Shown: positions 42,510 through 51,736, numbered from the stretch's first letter. The stretch is DNA of 51,969 bases from Desulfovibrio sp. (GCA_024699605.1 JAILPJ010000049.1:1-51969), one strand, 5' to 3'. Numbers and translations are program-made. The notes: generated by a model from the letters alone, not told the origin.

Positions 42510-45071
42510 ATGATTTTTTCAGGCCTTTTGCAGCGTTTTCGCAAGAAGAACGAAGAGTCGAGCGGAGATGACGCTGAACGCGTTTTCGCCTTGCGCCATC
42601 ACAGCTTCAAACTCTTTCTCAAATCCTGGAATAAGTTTCAGGAAACCATGACAGATGTGGAATACACCCTGTGCTGTGATCATCCCTTTGGTCTGTACCG
42701 GGTCCATGAGCTCTGCTGTTCTGTCGCTACGCAGGTTTTTCAGTGTATCCATCATCTCGAGCGTCTTGACCCGGAACCGGCGGCCAATCTCAGGGAGCGT
42801 TTTGATGCCCTGCAGAAGGTGGTTTCAGGCTGTGTTTATCCTGAAGCGGCCTGCCCCTTAGGCAGACTCTCCCTGCCGCTGGGCAAAGGTTTTCTGGAAG
42901 AGTCACTTCACAACCTGATCGACCCGGCCACAGCACGCCTGGAAAAGCTGCGTGTGCATTTTCCTGAGAACGTGCCTCAGGGTTTTGTGCTCACGGCAAC
43001 GGCCTGCCAGCGATTTTTCGGACAGGGTGATCTGCTCAAGGAACTGGCCAGGCGGACTCAGGCTGCCGGCGGGTATGCGCCGTTGCATCTGGCCAAGCTT
43101 TCGGAAACCTTGGGGAGTTTCATTGAAAGCCGTGAGCTGCCCGACGAGGTTCGGGAAAGTGTGCTTGGCGAAATCCATGCCTTACGCTCCCGTTTGCCTT
43201 CGGGCAACTGGCGCCTGCTGTTGCGAGGCCGTCTCTGGCCGCTTTTGTCCAAAAACAGTCCAGCCGGCGAAATGCGGGATCCGGGGCTTGTGCTTTGGGG
43301 GCCGGCGGTGTCTCTGGCCGCTTCAGATGAAGAGATCTTGCATGCCCTGGTGGTCACTCTGGCCCGCAAATACCGGGCTCAGGCTCTCATCTACCGCAGA
43401 GCCAGGGGCCTTACGGACGCCGATGCCGGCTATTGTGTGACCTGTCTGGCAGTGGAAGATCCCATGATCGGCGGGCTGGCGCATACGGGCGCGCCTCTTG
43501 ATCCCGAAGGTCATACACTGACCCTCTACGCCTGTGCCGGGCTACCGCAGGAAATGGAGTATTCGACCTTACCGGTTGAAACGCTGGTTTTAAACGCAGA
43601 GGACCTTTCACCGTGTCCGGCTGATACTTCCCTTGAGAGGACTGAAGAACGGATTTTGCTCAACCAGAAGCGGGCTGTGAAGATCGCAGACTTTGCCCGT
43701 AAGCTGGAACTGGACCGCCACTGGCCGCTTTCTCTGACTTTTGTGATGACGCGCAAAGAAGAGCTGATGATTCTTCTGGCGCGTCCTCTTTTCATTGAAG
43801 AACCTGTCCGCTATCCGCACCATCACACGGAATCAGAGCTTTTGCTTTCAGGTGGCATGGCCGTCAGTCTCGGGCGCGTCAGCGGACGGGTGACCATTGC
43901 CCGCTCCTGGGAGGATGTGCGGCATTTTCCGTCCGGCGGAATCTTGGTCATACCTGATGATCAGTACACCTGGGTTTCGGTTATTGACCGGGCCGCAGGC
44001 CTTATTGTCGAAAATGGGGTGCTCGGCTCCCGTTTGGGCTCCCTGGCCAGGGAATTTGGCAAACCGGCTCTCTTTGGTCTTCAGGCGGCCACGACAAAGC
44101 TTACGCAGGGGCAGACCGTGACCCTCTGTGTGGATCAGAAGGCGGTCTATGCCGGTCACTGCAAAGAGTTGATGGAAGGTGTGCCCAAGCCTCTTGACCA
44201 TATGGTCGGCAGTCCAGTCTGGCATCTTTTGCAGCATGCCGCTGAACACATTCTGCCTTTTACCATGGATGTGGACAGTGTGGATTTTCGCAGTAAAAAC
44301 TGCAAAACCTATCACGATATAGCGCGTTTTTGTCACGAGCGGGCGGTTTCGGCCATGTTTTCGCTGGGCGCGGCCAAAAAATACGCCCCGACCCGTGTCA
44401 AACAGCTTGTGGATCAGGTGCCCAAGCAATTCTGGGTGGTCAATTTAAGCAATGGTTTTGCCACGAACCCCAAGGGGCCGCTCATTGATATCAGCGAGAT
44501 CTGCTCAACGCCCATGCTGGCCTTGTGGCAGGGAATGAACGCCTTCCCCTGGGAAGGGCCGCCACCTGTGGACGGCAAGGGCTTTTTGTCGGTGCTCTTT
44601 GAAGCCACGGCCAATCCCAATCTCGAACCTTCTGCGCAGACGAATTATTTTTCCGAGAAAAATTATTTTCTCATCAGCCGCGATTATGCTAGTCTCCATT
44701 CGCGTTTTGGCTTTCATTTTGTCTCTGTGGAAGCCACCTTGGGTGAACGCAACCGTGAGAATTCCATTGTCTTTCAGTTGCGCGGCGGCGCAGCAGACAT
44801 TGAACGGCGGATGCTGCGCGTGCGTTTTGTGGCAGAAATCCTCTGGGAATTTGGTTTTGCCTCGCAGCTGACCAACGACTCTCTGGTGGCGCGCCTTGAT
44901 GGCGTAAGCCAGGAAGAGGGCTCGCAGTTCTTGATTGTCTGCGGCTATCTGACCATTCACACCCGTCAGCTGGATATGATCATGCAAGACCGAACGCAAG
45001 TGCAGCAGCGGCACGATGCCATGATCCGCGACTGCCGCAGCCTCTTCACAGGGACAGGTCACAACCTTTAA
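42510..45071 (+). CDS. PEP-synthase-like protein lacking catalytic motifs
   Basis: Cytosolic protein of 853 aa, a diverged paralogue of the protein at 47397. The shared layout is an N-terminal helical region, a PPDK/PEP-synthase ATP-grasp-like part, a swivelling phospho-His domain, and a C-terminal domain of about 250 aa. The key residues are gone. The ATP-binding GGK is not found. RSSA becomes RGRL (239-242). The catalytic His of the mobile domain aligns with R508 in GVLGSRLGSLAREFGKPAL. LQSRPL is still recognisable as LLARPL. The C-terminal GGAADIERRMLRVRF block is strongly kept. It is probably a regulatory or binding partner. The histidine kinase gene starts 17 nt later. Confidence 0.8.
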   Translation: MIFSGLLQRFRKKNEESSGDDAERVFALRHHSFKLFLKSWNKFQETMTDVEYTLCCDHPFGLYRVHELCCSVATQVFQCIHHLERLDPEPAANLRERFDALQKVVSGCVYPEAACPLGRLSLPLGKGFLEESLHNLIDPATARLEKLRVHFPENVPQGFVLTATACQRFFGQGDLLKELARRTQAAGGYAPLHLAKLSETLGSFIESRELPDEVRESVLGEIHALRSRLPSGNWRLLLRGRLWPLLSKNSPAGEMRDPGLVLWGPAVSLAASDEEILHALVVTLARKYRAQALIYRRARGLTDADAGYCVTCLAVEDPMIGGLAHTGAPLDPEGHTLTLYACAGLPQEMEYSTLPVETLVLNAEDLSPCPADTSLERTEERILLNQKRAVKIADFARKLELDRHWPLSLTFVMTRKEELMILLARPLFIEEPVRYPHHHTESELLLSGGMAVSLGRVSGRVTIARSWEDVRHFPSGGILVIPDDQYTWVSVIDRAAGLIVENGVLGSRLGSLAREFGKPALFGLQAATTKLTQGQTVTLCVDQKAVYAGHCKELMEGVPKPLDHMVGSPVWHLLQHAAEHILPFTMDVDSVDFRSKNCKTYHDIARFCHERAVSAMFSLGAAKKYAPTRVKQLVDQVPKQFWVVNLSNGFATNPKGPLIDISEICSTPMLALWQGMNAFPWEGPPPVDGKGFLSVLFEATANPNLEPSAQTNYFSEKNYFLISRDYASLHSRFGFHFVSVEATLGERNRENSIVFQLRGGAADIERRMLRVRFVAEILWEFGFASQLTNDSLVARLDGVSQEEGSQFLIVCGYLTIHTRQLDMIMQDRTQVQQRHDAMIRDCRSLFTGTGHNL

Positions 45072-45087
45072 CGCGGGAATTACGTGT

Positions 45088-46800
45088 ATGTCTTCCGATC
45101 ATGCCCCCGTCTATCGCGGCTTCTTCTGGCGCATGCTCTTCACCTTTCTTCTGCTTTCTCTGACGCCCCTGATTGTCTTAGGCGTTTTTTCCCTCAGACA
45201 CATCGATGCCATTTATGGAGAGAAGATTAGTGCCGGTCTTGAGGCCGTGACCAGCAGTAAACGGCGTGCCCTGGATACGTTTCTGACCGAACGTATCGCC
45301 CAGATCAAGACATTGGCCTTTACGCATTCATTTGAGGAATTGACCGATGCCGGACGTTTGAGCCAGTTGTTTAGTGTTATGCAGAACAACAGTGCCTCAT
45401 TTGTGGACATGGGGATCATCGGCATGGACGGACAGCATATTGCCTATGTGGGACCCTTTGATCTCAAATCGGCCAATTATGCCAAGGCGGAATGGTTTGC
45501 GGAAGTGCAGCGCAAAGGCCTTGTGGTGACAGATGTCTTTCTGGGTTTGAGGAAAATCCCGCACTTTATCATCGCCGTGCTTCGGCATGCGGAAGGACAG
45601 AGCTTTATCCTGAGAGCCACCATCGATATGGAGGTGTTGCAGGCGCTGTTGCAGCGCGAGTATTCAGGACGGCATTCTGAGGCTTTTCTCGTCAATCAGC
45701 AGGGCATTTTGCAGACCGATTCCCTCTATCATGGCAAGATGATGGAGACCTTCACCCTGCCTGACTATCAGCGTTCCTCCCAGCGCATTTTGCTCTTTCC
45801 CATTCAAGATATCGCCCACAAGGATCGCTGGCTGCAAGGGGCTATGATGCGGCTTGCGACCATGCCCTGGTTTTTAGTGGTGGTCGATGACGCCTATGAG
45901 AGCCTGACCAGTCTGCATCAGCTGCAGACGCTGATCATGCTCTTTCTGGTCGTCGGCTCGCTTGTGATCATCGCCGGTGCCTTTTTCTGCACACGTCGCA
46001 TTATCGGGCATTTGCAGCTCTCCGATGCCCAGAAGAAACAGATCGACGCTCGTATGCTGCAGTCCAGTAAGATGGCCGCGCTGGGTAAAATGGCCGCTGG
46101 TGTGGCACATGAAGTGAACAATCCGCTGATGCTCATACAGGAAAACGCCGGTTGGATTCGTGATCTTCTGGATGAGGAATCACCCGAGACAGTGAAGAAT
46201 TATCAGGAGATTCTGCAGAGCTGTATGAAGATCGAAGATCATGTCAAACGCGCCAAAGGCATCACCCAGCGTATGCTGGGCTTTGGCCGTCGCATGAATC
46301 CTGGTCGTACAGAAGTTCTGCTCAATTCTCTGGCGGATGATGCCTGTGAAATGCTCAGAGCCGAGGCCACAAACCGCAATATTGCCCTGAACCGCAATTT
46401 TGATGCGGCTCTGCCTGTGATTTACAGCGATCCCTCGCAGCTTGAGCAGGTTCTGATCAATATCATTGACAATGCCCTTGACGCCATTGGCCGCAACGGC
46501 GAGGTGACGATCTCAACGCGTAAGGAAAATGACGGGGCGGCCATTGTCATTGCCGACAACGGTCCAGGCATGGACGAGGCCACGCGTCAGCGTATTTTTG
46601 ATCCGTTTTTTACCACCAAGAAAGTGGGGGAAGGCACAGGTCTGGGATTGGCTATCTGTTTTTCCATTTTGGAAAAGCTCGGTGGTCATATCGGTGTGGA
46701 AAGTACGCCGGGCAAAGGGACGGTCTTCACCATTATTTTGCCTCATGAGCCACCTGTGGTGCCGCTGGAGACGGATTTTTCTGGGCAAGCCTCAGCGTAA
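45088..46800 (+). CDS. Membrane sensor histidine kinase (Cache-type sensor)
   Basis: Transmembrane sensor kinase of 570 aa. The first membrane segment is 15-36, a periplasmic sensor of about 240 aa resembling a double Cache domain ([21 protein letters not shown]) follows, and the second segment is 281-301. The HisKA box [10 protein letters not shown] puts the phosphorylated His at 341. The HATPase domain has an N box [19 protein letters not shown] and [10 protein letters not shown]. No HAMP domain or receiver is attached. It lies between the inactive-looking PEP-synthase-like gene and the receiver gene. The likely partner is the receiver at 47018. Confidence 0.9.
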   Translation: MSSDHAPVYRGFFWRMLFTFLLLSLTPLIVLGVFSLRHIDAIYGEKISAGLEAVTSSKRRALDTFLTERIAQIKTLAFTHSFEELTDAGRLSQLFSVMQNNSASFVDMGIIGMDGQHIAYVGPFDLKSANYAKAEWFAEVQRKGLVVTDVFLGLRKIPHFIIAVLRHAEGQSFILRATIDMEVLQALLQREYSGRHSEAFLVNQQGILQTDSLYHGKMMETFTLPDYQRSSQRILLFPIQDIAHKDRWLQGAMMRLATMPWFLVVVDDAYESLTSLHQLQTLIMLFLVVGSLVIIAGAFFCTRRIIGHLQLSDAQKKQIDARMLQSSKMAALGKMAAGVAHEVNNPLMLIQENAGWIRDLLDEESPETVKNYQEILQSCMKIEDHVKRAKGITQRMLGFGRRMNPGRTEVLLNSLADDACEMLRAEATNRNIALNRNFDAALPVIYSDPSQLEQVLINIIDNALDAIGRNGEVTISTRKENDGAAIVIADNGPGMDEATRQRIFDPFFTTKKVGEGTGLGLAICFSILEKLGGHIGVESTPGKGTVFTIILPHEPPVVPLETDFSGQASA

Positions 46801-47017
46801 CGCTGTTTTCTGCAGGACGTTTTTGCCATCAGATTGCCTACGTTGAGACCATGGCTTGATTGATTCGAAGGGGACCAGGTGATGGTTCCCTTGCTCGCGG
46901 CATGACCAATTTCGCAGGCATTGTCGGACTTGCAAGCCATAGGAGAAATGAGCAGGGCAATGCCTCAACCTCTGAAGGGAGAGGGTTTCTTGGGAAATCC
47001 TCTAAAGGAGCACGATA

Positions 47018-47395
47018 ATGCGTGTGCTGATCGTGGATGATGAAGTAGAATTTTTGGAGCTTATGGAAAAACGCTTGTCGCGCCGGGGGCTTGAAGTGGT
47101 CACGGCCAGCGACGGCCAGTCGGCCCTGCAGCAGGTGGAAGCCTCCATTGCCGCAAATACTCCCTTCAAAGTGGTGGTTATGGATGTACGCATGCCGGGT
47201 ATGGACGGTCTTGAAACCCTGCGCAATATGAAGAAAATGGCGCCTGACCTGCCGGTGATTCTGCTCACAGGCCATGCAGCGGTGGGTGTGGCCATGGAAG
47301 GGCTGGAACTGGGAGCTTTTGATTATATGCTGAAGCCCGTGCCCATTGCAGAACTCATTGTCAAGATGGAAGAAGCCATCGGGTCGGCCGAATAG
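47018..47395 (+). CDS. Single-domain response regulator
   Basis: Receiver-only protein of 125 aa. The acidic pair is D7-D8, the phosphorylated Asp is D56 in VVMDVRMPGMDG, the switch Thr is T84 and the conserved Lys is K106. No output domain follows, so it should act by protein contact, as CheY or Spo0F do. A strong AAAGGAG site precedes the ATG. The stop is one base before the start of the active-looking PEP-synthase-like gene, implying coordinated synthesis. A 217-nt gap separates it from the kinase gene. Confidence 0.92.
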   Translation: MRVLIVDDEVEFLELMEKRLSRRGLEVVTASDGQSALQQVEASIAANTPFKVVVMDVRMPGMDGLETLRNMKKMAPDLPVILLTGHAAVGVAMEGLELGAFDYMLKPVPIAELIVKMEEAIGSAE

Positions 47396-47396
47396 C

Positions 47397-49979
47397 ATGG
47401 GCATCGTCGGACGCATTTTTTCTCTCTTCAAGGGACGCGATCCTGAAGAGGAGGCCAGAAGCAGAGCACGTGAAGAAGCCTTGCGCCAGAAGATCGTGCA
47501 GCGCTGCACCATGTTTCGCCGGCTGCTTTCCATCAATAAGACCGCTCTTGAGCTGATGAGCGATCTTGAGGTGCATCTGCAGGGCAAAAGGCCTTTTGCC
47601 TCGGACTATGTGCGCGCGCAGGGTCAGAAAACCTGCATGGCCGTGGGGCAGATGGTGGACTCCTTGGTGGCTCTTTCGGGAGGAGCCTATGCTGAGCTGG
47701 TCCCGGCCTTTCAGCGCATCAGGGATACGATCAATGGCCTTTTCTCCAATGGCGAAGAGCCCAGTGTGCGGCCCAATGCGCCTCTGATTCTGCCGCTTGC
47801 TGAGATTCGTCTTGATCATGCCCAGGTGGTTGGCGGCAAAATGGCCAATCTTGGCGAAATCAGGGCTAATGTGGGATTAGCCGTACCAGCGGGGTTTGCC
47901 ATTACCGTTACGGCCTATGAGCATTTCATGCGGAGCAACGGACTTTTTGAGCTGGTACACACGAAAATGCAGGCCTGCGATATGACGAGTCTTGACGAGG
48001 CCATGCGGCTTTCTCAGGAATTGCAGGCGGCTATTTTGCAGGCTCCCTTGCCCGCTGATCTTGAAACTGCCATTCTTGCGGCTACGGAAGCCCTTGTGGC
48101 CCAAAGTGGCCAGGGCGTGCTGCTCGCTTTGCGCAGCAGTGCTGTGGGTGAGGATGAGAGCAATACCACCTTTGCCGGCCAGTATCGTTCGGAACTCAAT
48201 GTGCCGCCCGAGGAAGCCTGCCATGTCTGGAAGGAGATTATCGCCAGCAAATATTCTCTGTCGGCCTTAAGTTACCGTTTGCAGAAGGGAATTGCCGACG
48301 AAGCCGCTCCAATGAGTGTGGGTGTTCTGGTTATGGTCGATGCCAGATGTGGTGGGGTGGCTTACAGCCGCAATCCCGTGGCCCGCAGTTTGTCTGAGGA
48401 TTGTGTGGTGATCAATGCCGTCAAGGGCTTGCCTCAGGGTGTTGTTGACGGGGCAACTATCCCCTGTGTCTATTTTTTACGCCATGCCAATCCCCCCCAG
48501 CTTTTGCAAAAGACCATGGGTGCTGACGTTTTGGACGATATCCTTGACGATGGCCAGATCATCAATCTGGCGACAGTCGCTCTGGCTCTGGAAAGCTTTT
48601 ATACCCAGCCTCAGGATGTGGAGTGGGCCATAGACCAGAAGGGGGAGCTTGTCATTTTGCAGAGCCGGCCCCTGCAACTCTTGTCTGAGCTTGCGACAGA
48701 TGAAGCCTGCGAGAGTGATCAAAATCTCCCCGATGACGCTACCATTCTCGCCAGTGGCGGCATTCCTGCAAGCCCTGGGGTGGGCATGGGACCGCCCTGT
48801 ATTTTGCGCAGAGAAGCGGATATGTTTGCCTTTCCGGGCGGCGGCATTATGGTGGTTGAACGGGCTTTTCCCCGTTGGGCCGCGCTTTTGCCCAGGGCTT
48901 CTGGTCTGATCAGCGAGACCGGAGGCGCTGCCGGACATTTGGCTTCGGTTGCCCGTGAATACGGTATCCCTGCGCTCTTTAGTCTCAAAGGCGCTTGCAA
49001 GGATCTTGCCGGTCATAGCCAGATCACGCTTGACGCCACCCATGGCCGTGTCATCGAAGGTCGCCATGAGGAATTGGTGCCCAAGGTCAGCGCAGCGCTT
49101 GACAGCGTCAAGGCCAGCAGCGCCTACCAGGAACTCGTCAAGCTGGCGGAACACGTTACGCCCCTGCATCTTCTGGATCCGCAGTCGCAGGCTTTTCGAC
49201 CCGAGAATTGTACGACTCTGCACGATATTACGCGTTTTTGCCATGAAAAGGCCGTCAGCGTGCTTTTTGACATGCAGGATACGCAGGGTGCCAGGATTGG
49301 CAAACAGCTCAAGTGCGGAGCCAAGCTGCAGTACTGGGTGGTGGACATGGGCCGGGCTTTTACCAGGCCTGTGGAAGGGTCCGTGGTGGATATTACGGAA
49401 ATTGCCTCCTTGCCTATGCTGGCGCTTTGGGATGGTATGGTGGCCATCCGCTGGGATGGCCCGCCTTCGGCAGGAGCGGCCGGTTTTATGAGCGTTGTGC
49501 TGGAAAGTACCATGAATCCTGAATTGGAGAGTACAGCGCCCACCACCATGACCGAGCGCAATTTCTTTATTCTGGATGCCGACTACATGATTTTGCAGGC
49601 GCGTTATGGCTACCATTTTTGCACCGTGGAATGCCGAGCCTGCGAGCATCGCAGTGAGAATTTGGTGACTTTTCAGTTCAAGGGTGGGGCCGCTGACCGT
49701 GAGCGGCGGATGCTGCGTGTGCGGATGCTGGCCAGTTTGCTCGAAGAGTTTCAGTTTCGTGTGGATGTGCGTGAAGATGCGCTGTTTGCTGTTGCTGAGG
49801 GCTTTTCCCATGAAAATACCCTGCGCAGGACCTGCCTTCTGGGCTATCTTTTGATCCACAGTCGCCAGTCCGATACCATTATGCTTGATACTGCCCGGGC
49901 CAGTGTCTTTCGGGCTAAGCTTGCTGGTGACATGCAGAGCGTCTTTCACAGGGATTTGCCTTTTTTGCCAAAACACTGA
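47397..49979 (+). CDS. PEP/pyruvate-binding (PEP-synthase-like) protein with extra C-terminal domain
   Basis: Cytosolic protein of 860 aa. The N-terminal 130 residues are helical and unique. The ATP-grasp part keeps VVGGKMANLGE (K148), the ATP loop ALRSSAVGEDESNTTFAGQ (R246) and VILQSRPL (about 419-426). The mobile domain keeps the phospho-His at H514 in GGAAGHLASVAREYGIPAL. In PEP synthase a PEP/pyruvate TIM barrel would follow, but here it is replaced by an unrecognised 260-aa domain (about 600-860) with FQFKGGAADRERRMLRVR. It may therefore form a phospho-His from ATP without making PEP, and could act as a phosphorelay or target-modifying protein like rifampin phosphotransferase. The start at 47397 is one base after the receiver gene. 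Confidence 0.85.
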   Translation: MGIVGRIFSLFKGRDPEEEARSRAREEALRQKIVQRCTMFRRLLSINKTALELMSDLEVHLQGKRPFASDYVRAQGQKTCMAVGQMVDSLVALSGGAYAELVPAFQRIRDTINGLFSNGEEPSVRPNAPLILPLAEIRLDHAQVVGGKMANLGEIRANVGLAVPAGFAITVTAYEHFMRSNGLFELVHTKMQACDMTSLDEAMRLSQELQAAILQAPLPADLETAILAATEALVAQSGQGVLLALRSSAVGEDESNTTFAGQYRSELNVPPEEACHVWKEIIASKYSLSALSYRLQKGIADEAAPMSVGVLVMVDARCGGVAYSRNPVARSLSEDCVVINAVKGLPQGVVDGATIPCVYFLRHANPPQLLQKTMGADVLDDILDDGQIINLATVALALESFYTQPQDVEWAIDQKGELVILQSRPLQLLSELATDEACESDQNLPDDATILASGGIPASPGVGMGPPCILRREADMFAFPGGGIMVVERAFPRWAALLPRASGLISETGGAAGHLASVAREYGIPALFSLKGACKDLAGHSQITLDATHGRVIEGRHEELVPKVSAALDSVKASSAYQELVKLAEHVTPLHLLDPQSQAFRPENCTTLHDITRFCHEKAVSVLFDMQDTQGARIGKQLKCGAKLQYWVVDMGRAFTRPVEGSVVDITEIASLPMLALWDGMVAIRWDGPPSAGAAGFMSVVLESTMNPELESTAPTTMTERNFFILDADYMILQARYGYHFCTVECRACEHRSENLVTFQFKGGAADRERRMLRVRMLASLLEEFQFRVDVREDALFAVAEGFSHENTLRRTCLLGYLLIHSRQSDTIMLDTARASVFRAKLAGDMQSVFHRDLPFLPKH

Positions 49980-50196
49980 GTGTGTTTTCGCCAGCATTTT
50001 TCGGCCCTTTTTCTCTTTGCGTGCGACCTCTTTTCAAGAGAGCTTGCCAACGAAAGCCAAAGGCTTTGAAAAAATGCCGTGAAAGCTTGAACTTCATCTA
50101 ATTCTCTGAAAGTTTTTGCCGAAGAAGATCTTAACCCTTGGCAAAAAGCGTGAAGCGGATTGCTTACCGGACTTTTTGCTTGTAACGTTCGCAATC

Positions 50197-50252
50197 AGAG
50201 GAGGCAGCAGAGTTCTTTCTGTGTGTGCAGAAAGCTCCGCTGAAAATTTTCG
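50197..50252 (+). promoter_or_regulatory. Shine-Dalgarno separated from its start by a hairpin
   Basis: AGAGGAGG (50197-50204) is the only strong ribosome site but lies 48 nt before the ATG at 50253. Between them CAGCAGAG-tt-CTTTCTG (50205-50221) pairs with CAGAAAG-CTCCGCTG (50228-50242) around a TGTGTG loop, with one mismatch and a 2-nt bulge. Folding removes 38 nt and leaves a spacing of 10 nt. Confidence 0.6.
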
Positions 50253-51074
50253 ATGAACACGTTCTTTCGTCTTTTTTTCACGATTTCGGCCTTGCTCTGT
50301 GTCTGTTGTCTACCAGGTTTGAGTCGGGCCATGCCCTATGCTGAGTATCTCAAACTCCTGCAAGCCTCACCTGAATACCAGGCTGCTGACAGTGAGCTCA
50401 ATGCTGTCTGGGCAAAAGCGAGGAAAAACCTTGCTCGTGACAAGTTTTTTTCTCTGCGCAACGATCAGCGTCTGTGGTTGAAAGAACGCGATGGTCTGGC
50501 AGCAAAACTCATCGCTCAGAATCTGCCGGCCGGTCAGGCTTATGCTCGCATTACGCGCGATCGTACAGCCAGTATCGAAGCCTTCGTGAACAGAGAAGAC
50601 CAGTCCCGACAGGTTGCCAGGCAGGAATCTGAAAGTCTCTCAGCGACGCACCAGACAACTGAGCAAGTGGCTGCGGCAAATCCGGGAAAACAGGCGCTTT
50701 TGCCTACGCTTAAGGAAGCCAGGCAAAGCAATCAGTCCGCTGCCAAACCCTCAGTAGATCTTTGTGATACGTTTAGCATTTCTACGCGTCTGTATTACGG
50801 TCACTATGTGCCCAGGCCCTTTGTGACCTTCAATCTCAATGTCAAAAAAGCTCGTCGCATCTCAAGTCTGATGGTGAACAACTATGAGATTCGCCGTATC
50901 AAGCGGTATTCCAAAGATCTGCCGCAGTGGAAGCGCAGAAGTGATCGGAATCTGGAGCTCAATCTCTACACGGACACCATCCTGAATGACATCGCCATTG
51001 TCTACAACGACGGGACAATGTGCAAAATCGACAATATCAATATCCAAAAGGATATGACCAATCCCTACAATTGA
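50253..51074 (+). CDS. Exported LprI-like (DUF1311) protein
   Basis: Secreted or periplasmic protein of 273 aa. A signal peptide (1 to about 26, ending LSRA) precedes a DUF1311/LprI-type helical domain with the pattern YQAADSELNAVWAKA and LRNDQRLWLKERD. A polar linker rich in Gln, Ser and Ala (about 118-165) follows, then an unrecognised beta-rich C-terminal half (about 168-273). Some relatives of the first domain inhibit lysozyme, but this is not shown here. No near ribosome site exists; see the hairpin just upstream. Confidence 0.7.
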   Translation: MNTFFRLFFTISALLCVCCLPGLSRAMPYAEYLKLLQASPEYQAADSELNAVWAKARKNLARDKFFSLRNDQRLWLKERDGLAAKLIAQNLPAGQAYARITRDRTASIEAFVNREDQSRQVARQESESLSATHQTTEQVAAANPGKQALLPTLKEARQSNQSAAKPSVDLCDTFSISTRLYYGHYVPRPFVTFNLNVKKARRISSLMVNNYEIRRIKRYSKDLPQWKRRSDRNLELNLYTDTILNDIAIVYNDGTMCKIDNINIQKDMTNPYN

Positions 51075-51166
51075 GGATCAGGCAGAAGCAGCGTCTGCTC
51101 ATTTTCTGAACAGAACGTGGGTAGGACTGTATAAAAACTGATCAAGGAGAGATTCAGAAAGAGCAG

Positions 51167-51190
51167 AAAAGCCCGCAGAATACGGCTTTT
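51167..51190 (+). terminator. Possible terminator before the His-rich protein gene
   Basis: AAAAGCC / GGCTTTT is a 7-bp stem with a 10-nt loop. The T stretch is part of the stem, so termination may be weak. It lies just upstream of the sigma54 promoter. Confidence 0.4.
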
Positions 51191-51194
51191 GGCG

Positions 51195-51211
51195 TTGGCA
51201 CAGCCTTTGCT
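51195..51211 (+). promoter_or_regulatory. Sigma54 promoter of the His-rich secreted protein gene
   Basis: TTGGCAC-N5-TTGCT is the full -24/-12 consensus with GG-N10-GC spacing, 76 nt before the ATG at 51287. It differs at one base from the fliE promoter over 17 nt (AGCCT versus AGACT spacer). Confidence 0.85.
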
Positions 51212-51286
51212 CTAGAGCTGTAGGAGGCCGTGAAAGGCACGGCCAAGTTCGCAAAAAATCAGCTCCCTTTGTTGAAGGAGTCAGTC

Positions 51287-51712
51287 ATGCGATACCGTTC
51301 TCTCTGCACGCTTTTTCTTGCAGCAGCTCTCCTTTATGGAATGCCCACATTGGTCTTGGCAGATTCTTCTTCCGGCACAAGCTGGGGAATCAGTCTGGGA
51401 AGCGAAGGTAATAGCTTTCAGTTCAGTCAGCAGAACTATTCCAGCTCCTATCCAGACGTAGGCTATGTTGGTCACAATTATCCATCTCCCCATAGGCCTG
51501 GCTATCATAGAGGTCCTGGCCGACCTTTGCATCCGGGCTTTCATGTAGGCCCAAGACCACATCATAGGGGACCTATCTATCACAGAGGTCCCGGCCGACC
51601 TTTTCATCCGGGTTTTCACGCAGGTCCTGGGCCACATCATAGGGGTCCTGGCTATCACAGAGGTCCTGGCCCGCATCATGGTCCTGCCGGGCATAGACCG
51701 CATCATAACTGA
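51287..51712 (+). CDS. Secreted His/Gly/Pro-rich repeat protein
   Basis: Protein of 141 aa. A signal peptide (1 to about 25, ending LVLA) is followed by a Ser/Asn/Tyr-rich stretch and then by repeats of about 25 residues rich in His, Gly, Pro and Arg (70-140), with GYHRGPGR and HPGFH recurring. Such His clusters usually bind Ni, Cu or Zn, which is an inference here. The ATG at 51287 is chosen for the GAAGGAG site and the proper signal peptide; the upstream TTG or GTG extension is not plausible. It is under its own sigma54 promoter and terminator. Confidence 0.78.
   Translation: MRYRSLCTLFLAAALLYGMPTLVLADSSSGTSWGISLGSEGNSFQFSQQNYSSSYPDVGYVGHNYPSPHRPGYHRGPGRPLHPGFHVGPRPHHRGPIYHRGPGRPFHPGFHAGPGPHHRGPGYHRGPGPHHGPAGHRPHHN
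51494..51706 (+). repeat. In-gene tandem repeat of about 75 bp
   Basis: Two full units and one shortened unit encode RPGYHRGPGRPLHPGFHVGP, then RGPIYHRGPGRPFHPGFHAG, then RGPGYHRGPGPHHGPAGH. The DNA units share long identical stretches such as TATCACAGAGGTCC, which suggests recent expansion. Confidence 0.85.
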
Positions 51713-51736
51713 GTCTTAGGCTATTAGGTCAAGAAT

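Noticed and set aside
46838..47587. 249-codon minus-strand frame spanning the kinase-receiver gap
   Set aside because: It covers the receiver and the next gene in antisense, and the unique part in the gap is short and without pattern.
48477..49997. 506-codon open frame opposite the PEP-synthase-like gene
   Set aside because: Shadow of a gene with clear motifs; the translation is low in pattern and rich in His/Gln as expected from antisense.
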